DNA of 62,081 nt from JBJHDF01 sp050486405 (lineage in GTDB: Bacteria; Pseudomonadota; Gammaproteobacteria; Pseudomonadales; Cellvibrionaceae), in contig JBJHDF010000023.1 of the NCBI GenBank assembly GCA_050486405.1, positions 1-62,081 on the forward strand, given 5' to 3'. Positions 1-8,439 of the stretch are shown in pieces (positions within the stretch are counted from its first letter, which is position 1; every line of letters begins with the position of its first letter). The notes beneath the pieces were generated by a model. The model had not been told where the DNA came from and searched no databases. It saw only the letters and a program-made list of their open reading frames with translations. A program made the position numbers and the translations under genes.

Positions 1-135
1 CAGGGGAAAAGTACCCCGCGATTACGTTATCACAGCACACGAGTCACAAATTAAAATAACCGAATTGCCCCATGACTACTTTGATCCCATCCCCGACTAT
101 CCCCTGTAACTGCGCATAAGGTATATTATGTTAAA
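1..135. other. Left-edge non-coding stretch
   Basis: This is the region downstream of qorB up to the window edge. I see no coding frame, RNA gene or convincing T-tracted terminator in it. A short GGGG/CCCC inverted repeat at about 3-17 is too weak to call. Confidence 0.4.
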
Positions 136-987
136 TTATGCCAGTGCCTCCTGAACCAGTTCAGGCATTGAACCTGTGGGCCGTCCGATCAACCGGCTCA
201 AAGCCTTCCCGCTGTCATAGAGTGCCCCACCCGCTGCACCGACTTCCGCATCTGCCAGGATGTCCGCCAGAGGTTCCGGCAAGCCCACTTCGCATAGCAC
301 ACGCTTGTACTCGTCGCCGCTTAGATTCTGGTAACTGACCGTCTTGCCGGACTGACGAGAGATTTCAGTGGTCAATTCTTCCAGAGTGTAGCCATGGTCA
401 CCCGCCAGTTCATAACACTGGCCGGCTTGTTCGGATGTGGTCAGTACCCGGGCCGCTGCCGCCGCATAGTCCCGCCGGGGGGCCGACGCGATTCTTCCCT
501 GCCCGGCCGCGCCCTGCAGCAGGCCCCGCTCCAGGATGCCGGGAATGCCCGCCGTGTAATTCTCTGTGTACCAGCCGTTGCGCAGGATGACCGCTGGCCG
601 GCTTGACGCAGCGATCAACGCCTCGGTTTCCCGGTGTTCCCGGGCCAGTGCCAACGGTGAGGTGTCGGCGTGCAGTATGCTGGTATACGCCAGCAGACCG
701 ATGCCCGCGCGCTTGGCGGCATCGATCACGGCCTGGTGTTGTCCCGTGCGCCGGCCGACCTCGCTCGACGAGATCAACAGTAGCTTGTCGGCGCCCGCAA
801 ACGCGGTCTCCAGGGTCGCAGGCTGATCATAGTCGGCCACCCGGACCGAGACGCCCAGCGCCGCCAGGTCGTCCACCTTGGTGGGATTTCGGACTGCAGC
901 GACGATTTGGGAAGCGTCGGTTGTCTCCAGCAGTTCTTTGATGACCAGCCGGCCCAGTTGGCCAGAAGCGCCAGTGATGACGATCAT
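136..987 (-). CDS. qorB: NAD(P)H:quinone oxidoreductase, QorB/YtfG type (NmrA-like SDR)
   Basis: A 283-residue atypical short-chain dehydrogenase. Family members of this length reduce quinones with NAD(P)H in the cytoplasm. The N-terminus carries the Rossmann glycine motif TGASGQLG (residues 5-12). The stretches LLLISSSEVG, YTSILHADTSPL and LRNGWYTEN match what I recall of E. coli QorB almost word for word. The start is preceded by a good GGAG ribosome binding site. It is divergent from an HxlR-type regulator of the QorR family, the same partnership as qorB/qorR in E. coli, so it is probably induced by quinone or electrophile stress. Family assignment is firm; the physiological substrate is inferred. 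Confidence 0.9.
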   Translation of the reverse strand: MIVITGASGQLGRLVIKELLETTDASQIVAAVRNPTKVDDLAALGVSVRVADYDQPATLETAFAGADKLLLISSSEVGRRTGQHQAVIDAAKRAGIGLLAYTSILHADTSPLALAREHRETEALIAASSRPAVILRNGWYTENYTAGIPGILERGLLQGAAGQGRIASAPRRDYAAAAARVLTTSEQAGQCYELAGDHGYTLEELTTEISRQSGKTVSYQNLSGDEYKRVLCEVGLPEPLADILADAEVGAAGGALYDSGKALSRLIGRPTGSMPELVQEALA

Positions 988-1049
988 AGAGTAAAACTCC
1001 TTTGTGGGTTTCGATTGAGCGTGGGAGAATATCAGCCAAGCAAACTATT

Positions 1050-1077
1050 GGTAAGTACTGACAAAAAGGTAAGTGCT
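1050..1077 (+). promoter_or_regulatory. Putative QorR operator: direct repeat GGTAAGT(A/G)CT
   Basis: Two near-identical decamers, GGTAAGTACT at 1050-1059 and GGTAAGTGCT at 1068-1077, lie 18 bp apart in the 90-bp divergent region. The second abuts the qorR start codon. This fits dimeric HxlR-type binding and repression of both genes. It is inferred from sequence only. Confidence 0.5.
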
Positions 1078-1482
1078 ATGGGCAAGCCCACCGGCCTGGC
1101 GGAACAACTCCGGCGGGGAGATCTGTTTTCGGACAAGTGCCCTTCCCGGGAGATACTCAACCATGTGACCAGCCGCTGGGGCGTGCTGATTCTGGTGGCC
1201 CTGCTGGGCGGTATGCATCGCTTCAGCGATTTGCGCCGCAAAGTTGCCGGGGTTAGCGAGAAAATGCTGGCCCAGACGCTGCAGCACCTGGAACGGGATG
1301 GTTTTGTGAATCGCCGGGCGCTCAAAGTGGTTCCGCCCCACGTGGAATACAGCCTCACACCCCTGGGGCTGGAAGTGGCCCGCAAGGTGGAAGCGCTGGC
1401 CGACTGGATAGAAATCAACCTGCCCGATATTATGCAAGCAAGCGCCGCGCGCAAAGAGCGCGGTGAAGAAGAAGTGGTTTAA
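1078..1482 (+). CDS. qorR: HxlR-family redox-sensing transcriptional regulator, QorR/YtfH-like
   Basis: A 134-residue winged-helix repressor of the HxlR family. The ATG at 1078 was chosen because the family begins about 20 residues before the conserved KCPSRE motif, and the longer upstream frame has no family similarity. Cys21 in that motif is the position used for redox or quinone sensing in QorR/YodB-type proteins. The core TSRWGVLILVAL, RFSDLRRK, SEKMLAQ and PPHVEYSLTPLG are typical. It is divergent from qorB and probably represses both genes through the direct repeats before its start. Its TAA stop overlaps the stop of the convergent downstream gene. Confidence 0.88.
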   Translation: MGKPTGLAEQLRRGDLFSDKCPSREILNHVTSRWGVLILVALLGGMHRFSDLRRKVAGVSEKMLAQTLQHLERDGFVNRRALKVVPPHVEYSLTPLGLEVARKVEALADWIEINLPDIMQASAARKERGEEEVV

Positions 1483-2363
1483 GCGGAGGCCCTGCGCCTT
1501 ACAGCAGCGCCGACAGCCAGCAAGAAAAAAATTGCTGCGAGCACAAGAACGTACTTTGTCCGACGCTTGTCGTGCTCATTTCCATTCTTATGTACAGCCG
1601 GAACATCATTGTCGGCGCCACTCACTTCGGCAGCAGCACGACGCAGGTTACTCACAGCTGGATATTCCGGTGTCTTTTCCGGCAATGTATCCTGCATAAT
1701 TTCACGATTTACGGAAGTCGCACTGACCTCGCTTTCATCGCCATGATCGGATAAAGGGAGGTCAATGTAATCATTGTAGGGGGGGGTCACAGGATCTCCA
1801 AACAATACCCTGATCGTCTCAATGGCTTCGGGAATGGAGTGTCTTTCTCGATCCCTGGTTATGTCTTCGATTTTATCTATCGGACTATATTTATTTTCTA
1901 TATGTTCTGAGGTAATGGATGATACGTCTTCTCTTTCAAATCTTCCCTCAATAATTCTGACAACCGAATGCCAGTCACCATCGCTGAAAATAGCGACGAC
2001 TCTTCCATCGTTGATCCATCCATGGCCCAGATACAATCTTTTATATCTGTCCGGCGCCAGAAGATCCACAACGTATTCCGGCTCATCCGGCATTGGTATG
2101 AGCATTGCCGAAGCTCCTGCCATGTAAGGCAAAATTAACTCGTAGAGTTCCCGACCGCGTGCCTGGATCCACACGGAATCCGGCGAAAGCGGATTGCTCA
2201 TGGCCACTGAGAGGGTTCCGTCGCTCCTGTGCACCCATATACGATAGGTTTGCGTGTAGTCGAAATAGTTGTCGCTATTATTCTGGCTATCGTGGGTCTC
2301 GGCCAAGGCGCTTAGTGACAGCATGGTTGCAAGTGCATACGAAACTAGATTTGTGGTGGTCAT
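1479..2363 (-). CDS. Uncharacterised exported protein with C-terminal membrane anchor
   Basis: I do not recognise this 294-residue protein. From the ATG at 2363 it has a plausible signal peptide (hydrophobic residues about 4-20, ending in LSALA). A soluble, acidic central region follows. Near the C-terminus, after KRRTK, there is one hydrophobic helix and then an RRR-containing tail. The expected topology is periplasmic with a C-terminal anchor. The helix-plus-arginine tail superficially resembles sorting tails, but no PEP, IPTL or GlyGly motif is present. It follows the beta-lactamase-like gene on the same strand with a hairpin between them. Its DNA is clearly AT-richer than its neighbours, which suggests acquisition. 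A frame extending upstream to 2591 exists but would overlap the neighbour and lose the signal peptide. Confidence 0.6.
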   Translation of the reverse strand: MTTTNLVSYALATMLSLSALAETHDSQNNSDNYFDYTQTYRIWVHRSDGTLSVAMSNPLSPDSVWIQARGRELYELILPYMAGASAMLIPMPDEPEYVVDLLAPDRYKRLYLGHGWINDGRVVAIFSDGDWHSVVRIIEGRFEREDVSSITSEHIENKYSPIDKIEDITRDRERHSIPEAIETIRVLFGDPVTPPYNDYIDLPLSDHGDESEVSATSVNREIMQDTLPEKTPEYPAVSNLRRAAAEVSGADNDVPAVHKNGNEHDKRRTKYVLVLAAIFFLLAVGAAVRRRASA

Positions 2364-2379
2364 GCGCCTCCCCCTAAAC

Positions 2380-2400
2380 CCCCTCCGCTTCGCGGAGGGG
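2380..2400 (-). terminator. Intergenic hairpin between two minus-strand genes
   Basis: A perfect 9-bp GC-rich stem (2380-2388 with 2392-2400, three-base loop) lies between the stop of the beta-lactamase-like gene and the start of the unknown gene. There is no proper T-run, so it may be an attenuator or mRNA stabiliser rather than a full terminator. Confidence 0.4.
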
Positions 2401-2413
2401 ATCTGCCCTAATT

Positions 2414-3706
2414 CTAATCCCTGGCTTCGGGCTTGTTCAGGGAACTGGCCTCTGGGTCGTTGCGGTAAACCGCATCGCGAAAATCCTTGTGCAGGTTTAC
2501 CCCACCCCAGGGCATGTACTGGGTAAACAGCACCGCAGTCAGATTGTTTTTGGGGTCTACCCAGAAGAGCGTGTTGGCGGCACCGTCCCAAAAGAATTCG
2601 CCCACGGCACCGGACGCTTCGTCCCGGTTGGCGGGTGGTGCGGTACGCACGGCGAAATTGACGCCGAAACCCACCTGCCCTTTGCCGGGCAGCCAGGAGC
2701 GGTCCTCTACGGTATCGGGCAGCATATCCGTGGCCATTAGGGCTACTGTCTCTGGTTGCAGGATGCGAACACCATCCAATTCACCGCCGTTCAACAGCAT
2801 ACTGGCGTAGCGCATATAGTCGTCCAGCGTGGACACCAGACCCCAGCCGCCGGGCGTCATGGGCCAGTCCCGCAACACTGGTGCATTGGCGGGATCATCG
2901 TCGTCGGTGACGGGGGTAAAGCTGCCGTCTTCATCGCGGGTGTACATGCGGGCGAGGCGGTCGCGCCGGTCGCCAATCCGGTAAGTGGTGTCGTGCATCT
3001 GCAGCGGATCGAGCACCCGCTCGCGCATCAATTCGGCAAAAGGTTTGCCGGCCAGGCGCTCGGCCAGAAACGCCTGTACATCCACCGAGGGGCCGTAAAG
3101 CCAGCGGCTGCCCGGCTGGAACTCCAGCGGCAGTGTGCCGAATATGGCTGCCATTTCCTCCAGGGTATTCTCCAGGCTGGTGGGATTGGCGTCTTCGTAG
3201 AGTTCGGCCAGCGGCGATTCGCCGGCACTCCAGGAATAAAAACCCGCTGTGTGCAACAGAATATCGCGGATGGTAATGGGGCGCTCGGTGGCCTCGTAGA
3301 CCACCTCTCCATCCATTTGGCCGGCGTACACCTGCATATTGGCAAACTCCGGGGCGTATTTTTCCAGCGGATCGTCCAGTTGGAATTTGCCCTCCTCGTA
3401 GAGCGTCATCAGTACCGTTCCCGTGATGGGTTTGGTCATGGAGTAGATCCGCACCAGGGTATTGCGTGCCATGGGAACCCCCTGCTCCCGATCCGCCATG
3501 CCGTGGGCACCGAAATACACTTGCTCGCCATTCTGGTACACCAGCGCGGACACCCCTACCAGTTCGCCGCTGCTGACGAAATTTCCCAGCACCTCGTCCA
3601 GATGGCGGGCATCCACCACCAATTGTGCCACTGGGTCGGTGGGTTCTTCAGAGGTACAGCTGCTCAAGGCCAATGCCAACGTGGTGAACATTATTATTCT
3701 CTTCAT
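2414..3706 (-). CDS. Serine hydrolase of the beta-lactamase/class C esterase fold, lipoprotein
   Basis: A 430-residue member of the beta-lactamase (PF00144) superfamily. Such proteins hydrolyse small esters or amides and are often esterases rather than true beta-lactamases. A lipoprotein signal peptide ends in LSSC (Cys17), so the protein should be lipid-anchored in the envelope. The nucleophile motif is S89-M-T-K92 and the second motif is Y204-G-P. A WDG/GAANT segment near the C-terminus stands in the place of KTG. The start overlaps the stop of the upstream hydrolase gene (ATGA), so the two are translationally coupled. Substrate unknown. Confidence 0.85.
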   Translation of the reverse strand: MKRIIMFTTLALALSSCTSEEPTDPVAQLVVDARHLDEVLGNFVSSGELVGVSALVYQNGEQVYFGAHGMADREQGVPMARNTLVRIYSMTKPITGTVLMTLYEEGKFQLDDPLEKYAPEFANMQVYAGQMDGEVVYEATERPITIRDILLHTAGFYSWSAGESPLAELYEDANPTSLENTLEEMAAIFGTLPLEFQPGSRWLYGPSVDVQAFLAERLAGKPFAELMRERVLDPLQMHDTTYRIGDRRDRLARMYTRDEDGSFTPVTDDDDPANAPVLRDWPMTPGGWGLVSTLDDYMRYASMLLNGGELDGVRILQPETVALMATDMLPDTVEDRSWLPGKGQVGFGVNFAVRTAPPANRDEASGAVGEFFWDGAANTLFWVDPKNNLTAVLFTQYMPWGGVNLHKDFRDAVYRNDPEASSLNKPEARD

Positions 3707-4617
3707 GGGCTCGTTATCCGTGTGAGATGTTTGTTGAAAAATTCCAGCGTGCGCGACCAGGCCAGTTCCGCAGCGTCAGCGTCGTAGCGCGGCGTGGAAT
3801 CATTGTGAAAACCGTGCTGGGTGCCCGGATAAACGTAAATACGGTAATCGGCGCCCTGCTCCTTCAGCGCCGCTTCATAAGCGGGGTACTGCTCGTTGAT
3901 TCGCGTATCCAATTCCGCCAGTTGAATCAGCAGTGGTGCCCTCAGTTGCGCCACCTTGTCCGGGTCCGCTGGCGACCCGTAGAAGGGCACGGCCGCATCC
4001 ACCAGTTCTGGGTGCTCCACCGCCAACTTGTTGGCCATGGCGCCACCGAAACAGAAGCCCACCACACCCAGTTTGCCATTGCCCTGCTCCAGGGCCTTTA
4101 CATAGGCAGCGGCCGCCACCAGATCCGCGACGATTTTATCCCGTGACAGGCCGGCCTGCAGCTCCCGGCCGGCGTCGTCGTTGCCGGGATAGCCGCCCAC
4201 CGGATGCAGGGCATCCGGTGCAAAGGCAATGAAGCCGGCTTTGGCCAAACGTCGTGCCACATCTTCAATATAGGGATTCAGCCCCCGGTTTTCGTGAATG
4301 ACCAGTACGGTGGCGGCATGTCCTGTGAGCGACGCAGGTTGCACCAGATAGCCCCGGCCGGCGCCGTGGCCTTGCGGTGATGGAAATTCCTGATATACGG
4401 CCCTGATGTCTGGGTCGTTGAAGGAGACTTGCTGCGCCTGGGCGTAGTCCGGCAGCAGGGCGTCCAGCAGTGCGGTGGCGGTAACTCCACCCACGGCCAC
4501 GGCTGCCAGACCGGTCAGCAGTTGGCGTCTGTCTATCCCCCCGTGGGCATATTGATCGTAGAGTTCAAAGGCAGCCGCAGGGATGGACTGACGTGAGGGG
4601 TCTCTCGGGTGGCTCAT
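3703..4617 (-). CDS. Tat-exported dienelactone hydrolase family protein
   Basis: A 304-residue alpha/beta hydrolase of the DLH family. The ATG at 4617 was chosen because GGAGG lies 9 nt upstream. A twin-arginine signal (DRRQLL, residues 29-34, then a hydrophobic stretch) indicates folded export to the periplasm. The catalytic triad is visible: Cys189 in GFCFGG, Asp237 in AELDTR and His268 in QHGFHND. Glu109 in VIHENRG is the conserved partner. It overlaps by 4 nt with the beta-lactamase-like lipoprotein gene and is divergent from the Tat-exported Dabb gene. A shared periplasmic degradation role is an inference; the substrate cannot be told. Confidence 0.87.
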   Translation of the reverse strand: MSHPRDPSRQSIPAAAFELYDQYAHGGIDRRQLLTGLAAVAVGGVTATALLDALLPDYAQAQQVSFNDPDIRAVYQEFPSPQGHGAGRGYLVQPASLTGHAATVLVIHENRGLNPYIEDVARRLAKAGFIAFAPDALHPVGGYPGNDDAGRELQAGLSRDKIVADLVAAAAYVKALEQGNGKLGVVGFCFGGAMANKLAVEHPELVDAAVPFYGSPADPDKVAQLRAPLLIQLAELDTRINEQYPAYEAALKEQGADYRIYVYPGTQHGFHNDSTPRYDADAAELAWSRTLEFFNKHLTRITSP

Positions 4618-4753
4618 GGTTCTATCCTCCAGAGTGGTGCATTTGACACTTCTTTGCACTTTTTTGTGTGAGTTGCCCGCAAAAGTCTCTGGCGCCGACC
4701 GCAGCAACACTATTAAATAGCGACTTCGCAGACATTACAACAGGAATACCGAT

Positions 4754-5176
4754 ATGAAGAAAGAAACCAACCGCCGTCAATTTCTGGCCGCCACCGCGGC
4801 AGTGGGGGCCGCCTCTCTGGCCAGCACGTCTCTGGCTGCTTCGGGCGGCCGCGATAAGGCAGCTCTGTCCGGGCTGGCGCATATGGTGTTCTTCTGGTTG
4901 AACAACCCGGCTTCCGATACGGACCGGCAGAAGCTTATCGCCGGCATCAAGGCCATGAGCAGCATCGAGACCATCCGCAGCCTGCACGTGGGCGTACCGG
5001 CCTCCACCGAGGAACGGGATGTGGTGGACAATAGCTACGACGTATCCATCATGATGCTGTTCGACAGTGTGGAAGACGAGCACACCTATCAAGTGCACCC
5101 TCTACACCAGAAGTTTGTGGAAGAGCATGCTCCGCTGTGGCGCAAAGTGGTGGTGTATGACTCCATCGCTGCCTGA
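4754..5176 (+). CDS. Tat-exported Dabb (stress-responsive A/B barrel) protein
   Basis: A 140-residue protein with a Tat signal (NRRQFLAATAA, Arg7-Arg8) followed by one Dabb domain of about 100 residues. Landmarks are HMVFFWLN at its start, LHVGVPAS in the middle and DSVEDEHTYQVHPLHQKFVEE near the end. Dabb domains form dimeric ferredoxin-like barrels; some are stress-induced and some are small cyclases or lyases. Divergent from the Tat-exported dienelactone hydrolase across 136 bp, so joint regulation is possible. Biochemical role unknown. Confidence 0.8.
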   Translation: MKKETNRRQFLAATAAVGAASLASTSLAASGGRDKAALSGLAHMVFFWLNNPASDTDRQKLIAGIKAMSSIETIRSLHVGVPASTEERDVVDNSYDVSIMMLFDSVEDEHTYQVHPLHQKFVEEHAPLWRKVVVYDSIAA

Positions 5177-5289
5177 TCCAGTATCGCAGCTTGGCGAATA
5201 GACTCCGGGCCATCCTTGGCCCGGAAGGCTTAACTGCGGCTTAGTGAATGGGTTAGAATGCCAGGCCCACTTGTCGGCCCTTACAACGG

Positions 5290-6669
5290 ATGTCTGCTGC
5301 TCCGCACCTCACCGCCATTCCCTACCGCCCGGACAGCGCCGCGCTGTTTGCGGCCATACGCCATCTGCCCTGCCCAGTTTGGCTGGACAGCGGCAAGCCC
5401 GGCAGCCAGTACGGCCGCTTCGACATCATCAGCGCCGCCCCGGAACTGCTGCTGACATGTATCGGCAGCCAAACCCGGCTGCATACCGCCGATGGCCGCG
5501 AGCAGCTATTCGAGGAGGAATTCTTTACGCTGCTGCGGCAGCATTTGCCCCGCGTTAACGCCCTGCCGCCGGATTCACCGCTGGCTAAATTGCCTTTTCA
5601 GGGGGGCGCCTTGGGCTACTTCGGTTACGATTTGGGCCGACAACTGGAATACTTACCGTCGCTGGCCCGGCGCGATCTGGAACTGCCCGACGCCTGGGTG
5701 GGTATCTATCCCTGGGCCATTGTTCAGGATCATGAACAGCGGCAGTCCTGGCTGCTGGGGCCCGCCCCGGGTGCTCATAACCCCCTGGAATATCACTTAA
5801 AGTCAATTCTAGAATACAAACAAAAAATATTTAAAATCAATACAATAGAGCCGGAAGTTAATGCAAATAAATACGCCGGCAGCGTAGCCAGAATTCAGCA
5901 ATACATCCGCGCCGGTGATTGCTATCAGGTCAACTACGCCCAGCGCTTCAGCGCCCGTTACAGCGGTGATCCCTTCACCGCCTACCTGGCCCTGCGCGAT
6001 GCCCTGCCCTCGCCCTTTTCCGCCTACCTGGAGTTGGGGCCGGGCCAAGCGGTATTGAGTCTGTCGCCGGAGCGTTTTGTACGCCTTCGGGGCGGCCAGG
6101 TTAAAACCAGCCCCATCAAAGGCACCAGCGCCCGGGCCGGTAACCCGACGGATGATCTGCGTGCGGCCCAGCGCTTGCAGCACAGTGTCAAGGACAGAGC
6201 CGAGAACCTGATGATTGTGGACCTGCTGCGCAACGATCTAAGCAAGACCTGCGTCGATGTGGCGGTGCCGGAATTGTTCGCCCTGCAGAGTTTTGCCAAT
6301 GTGCACCACCTGGTGAGCACTGTTACCGGGACACTAAGACCCGGCGCCGACGCCCTGGCGCTGCTCAAGGGTTGCTTTCCCGGCGGCTCCATCACCGGCG
6401 CACCGAAAATCCGGGCTATGGAAATCATTGAGGAACTGGAGCCCTGCCGTCGCTCGGTATACTGCGGCAGTATCGGTTATCTGAGCGCCGACGGCAGCAT
6501 GGACACCAGCATAGCCATCCGCACTCTGGCGTGCGCCGATGGCAGCATCCACTGCTGGGGCGGCGGCGGTATAGTGGCCGATTCGGTGGTGGAACAGGAG
6601 TATCAGGAGAGCATCAACAAGGTGAAACTGCTGCTGGACACCCTTCAGCAGCAGTTTGGTATCGATTAG
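5290..6669 (+). CDS. pabB: Aminodeoxychorismate synthase component I
   Basis: A 459-residue chorismate-utilising enzyme that converts chorismate plus ammonia to 4-amino-4-deoxychorismate for folate synthesis. The N-terminal half has the GALGYFGYDLGR segment. The C-terminal chorismate-binding domain has the PabB signature PIKGT (Lys277), then ENLMIVDLLRNDL, CFPGGSITGAPK and the terminal QEYQESINKVK. Length is normal. It ends 3 nt from the convergent thrH stop. The linker (about residues 168-194) is encoded by a conspicuously AT-rich stretch. Confidence 0.95.
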   Translation: MSAAPHLTAIPYRPDSAALFAAIRHLPCPVWLDSGKPGSQYGRFDIISAAPELLLTCIGSQTRLHTADGREQLFEEEFFTLLRQHLPRVNALPPDSPLAKLPFQGGALGYFGYDLGRQLEYLPSLARRDLELPDAWVGIYPWAIVQDHEQRQSWLLGPAPGAHNPLEYHLKSILEYKQKIFKINTIEPEVNANKYAGSVARIQQYIRAGDCYQVNYAQRFSARYSGDPFTAYLALRDALPSPFSAYLELGPGQAVLSLSPERFVRLRGGQVKTSPIKGTSARAGNPTDDLRAAQRLQHSVKDRAENLMIVDLLRNDLSKTCVDVAVPELFALQSFANVHHLVSTVTGTLRPGADALALLKGCFPGGSITGAPKIRAMEIIEELEPCRRSVYCGSIGYLSADGSMDTSIAIRTLACADGSIHCWGGGGIVADSVVEQEYQESINKVKLLLDTLQQQFGID

Positions 6670-6672
6670 GAG

Positions 6673-7290
6673 CTAAAGGGTCAACTCCCGATTGCTGGCC
6701 TTGATGAATTCCTTTTTCAGATCCGGGTAGTTGTGTGCAGCGGGAAACTGCGGGAATTCGTCGATGACGTTCTGGGGCGCGTGAAAGAGGATGCCGGCAT
6801 CGGCTTCGGCCAGCATAGTGGTGTCGTTGTAGGAGTCGCCGGCGGCGATGATCCGGTAATAGAGGGACTTCAGGGCCAGTACCGACTGGCGCTTGGGGTC
6901 ACGCTGACGCAGGGTGTAGTCCACCACCCTGCCCCGCTCGTCCACTTCCAGACGGTGACAGAACAGCGTGGGAAAACCGAGCTGACGCATGAGCGGCTGA
7001 GAGAATTCGTAGAAAGTGTCTGACAAAATGATCACCTGAAAGCGCTCCCGCAACCAGTCCACGAACTCCACGGCGCCATCCAGGGGTTTCAGGGTGGCGA
7101 TCACCTCCTGAATTTCCGGCAGGCCCAAGCCGTGCTGCTCCAGCAGTCGCAGGCGCTGTTTCATCAGGACATCGTAGTCGGGGATATCCCGGGTGGTGGC
7201 CCGCAGTTCCTCGATGCCGGTTTTCTCGGCAAAGGCAATCCAGATCTCCGGTATCAGAACCCCTTCCAGGTCCAGGCAGGCTATTTCCAC
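6673..7290 (-). CDS. thrH: Phosphoserine phosphatase / phosphoserine:homoserine phosphotransferase
   Basis: A 205-residue HAD-family enzyme, nearly collinear with what I recall of Pseudomonas ThrH. A GTG at 7290 is the start: from it the protein begins VEIACLDLEGVL, as ThrH does, and the length is exactly that of the family. Asp7 in the DLEGVL motif is the nucleophile. Other HAD motifs are ILSDTFYEFS, a conserved lysine in DPKRQ, and AAGDSYNDTTML. It dephosphorylates phosphoserine or passes the phosphate to homoserine. Convergent with pabB and divergent from cysH, an arrangement known from Pseudomonas. Confidence 0.94.
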   Translation of the reverse strand: MEIACLDLEGVLIPEIWIAFAEKTGIEELRATTRDIPDYDVLMKQRLRLLEQHGLGLPEIQEVIATLKPLDGAVEFVDWLRERFQVIILSDTFYEFSQPLMRQLGFPTLFCHRLEVDERGRVVDYTLRQRDPKRQSVLALKSLYYRIIAAGDSYNDTTMLAEADAGILFHAPQNVIDEFPQFPAAHNYPDLKKEFIKASNRELTL

Positions 7291-7694
7291 AGGTTGATCC
7301 CCCAGGTGATAAAAACGGCTAACGAAAGAGTGCGGCAATCTACCCCTTTCCGCTGCGGAAGGCAATTGTCAGCTACATGCAGGCTAATAGGGGAGCCACG
7401 TTTTCACGTGGAACATATATCTCATTGGAATTAACTGCAGAGATTATATTCCCGAATAACTTTAACTTTCCTCTCTAATTCACTGATTTTGCGAGCCTCC
7501 AATCACAAGATATGGTGGGCGGTTACAAATTGACCTACCACATATGCCTGTTTTTTGCACTTTGCGGCCATAAATCAACCATTGTTCCACGGCGGGAAAG
7601 TGAACAAGGGAATGAGCTTATTGCGCTTGAGTATTGGGCAGGCGTATACAGTTTTGGTATTCTGCGCGCCGATAGTCAGTCACGAGATAGCTTC
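7291..7694. other. 404-bp non-coding divergent region between thrH and cysH
   Basis: No gene is convincing here. The right half is AT-richer than the surroundings. A perfect 6-bp inverted repeat CCACGT/ACGTGG with a four-base loop lies at 7396-7411. An imperfect 9-bp hairpin lies at about 7514-7541. It is long enough to hold the cysH promoter and a CysB-type activator site, but no site is clear enough to call. A frame open through this region into cysH lacks APS reductase similarity. Confidence 0.45.
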
Positions 7695-8429
7695 ATGTCC
7701 AGCACCCCCCTGTCACTGGTCGATATAGACGCTAAACTGCAGTCCCAAAGCCCCCAGGATATCCTGGCCTACGCGCTGGAGCAGTTCCCCGAACTCGCCA
7801 TCTCCTTCAGCGGCGCCGAGGACGTGGTGTTGATCGACATGGCGCACCGCATCAAGCCGGATGTCCGGGTTTTCAGTCTCGATACCGGCCGCCTGCACGG
7901 CGAAACCTATCGCTTTATCGACCGGGTGCGGGAACACTACAAACTGGAGATTGATGTTCTCTTCCCGGACGCCGACGCCGTGCAGGCCATGGTGCGGGAA
8001 AAGGGCCTGTTCAGCTTCTACCAGGATACCCACAAGGAGTGCTGCGGCATCCGCAAGATCGGCCCCCTGCGCCGTAAACTGCTGACGCTGGACGCCTGGG
8101 TCACCGGGCAGCGCAAGGACCAGAGCCCCGGCACCCGCGCCGGCATACCCGTGATCCAGGACGACAAGCTGTTTGCCCGCCCCGGAGAAAAACTGACCAA
8201 GTTCAACCCCCTGGCCAACTGGACCTCGGCCCAGGTCTGGGATTACATTCGCAGCCGCGATGTTCCCTACAATGAACTGCACGACCGGGGCTTTGTCTCT
8301 ATTGGTTGTGAGCCCTGCACCCGCCCTATAGGACCGGGGCAACACGAGCGCGAGGGGCGCTGGTGGTGGGAGGAAGCCACCAAGAAGGAGTGCGGATTGC
8401 ACGGGGACAACATCAAGCAAGGCGAATGA
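7695..8429 (+). CDS. cysH: Assimilatory adenylyl-sulfate (APS) reductase, 4Fe-4S type
   Basis: A 244-residue reductase that turns APS into sulfite with thioredoxin as electron donor. The start at 7695 gives the usual family length. The PP-loop-like AISFSGAEDV (35-44) binds the nucleotide. Both cysteine pairs of the 4Fe-4S cluster are present: Cys116-Cys117 in KECCGIRK and Cys205/Cys208 in GCEPCTRP. The catalytic Cys233 lies in ECGLH near the C-terminus. The cluster cysteines mark it as the APS-using form, although the family is often labelled PAPS reductase. A small thioredoxin-like gene follows 10 nt downstream. Confidence 0.94.
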   Translation: MSSTPLSLVDIDAKLQSQSPQDILAYALEQFPELAISFSGAEDVVLIDMAHRIKPDVRVFSLDTGRLHGETYRFIDRVREHYKLEIDVLFPDADAVQAMVREKGLFSFYQDTHKECCGIRKIGPLRRKLLTLDAWVTGQRKDQSPGTRAGIPVIQDDKLFARPGEKLTKFNPLANWTSAQVWDYIRSRDVPYNELHDRGFVSIGCEPCTRPIGPGQHEREGRWWWEEATKKECGLHGDNIKQGE

Positions 8430-8439
8430 GGTAAAGGCA

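Noticed and set aside
2414..3706. Calling the serine hydrolase an antibiotic-resistance beta-lactamase
   Set aside because: The third motif is not KTG and the second is YGP; esterases and other hydrolases of the family fit better, so no resistance claim is made.
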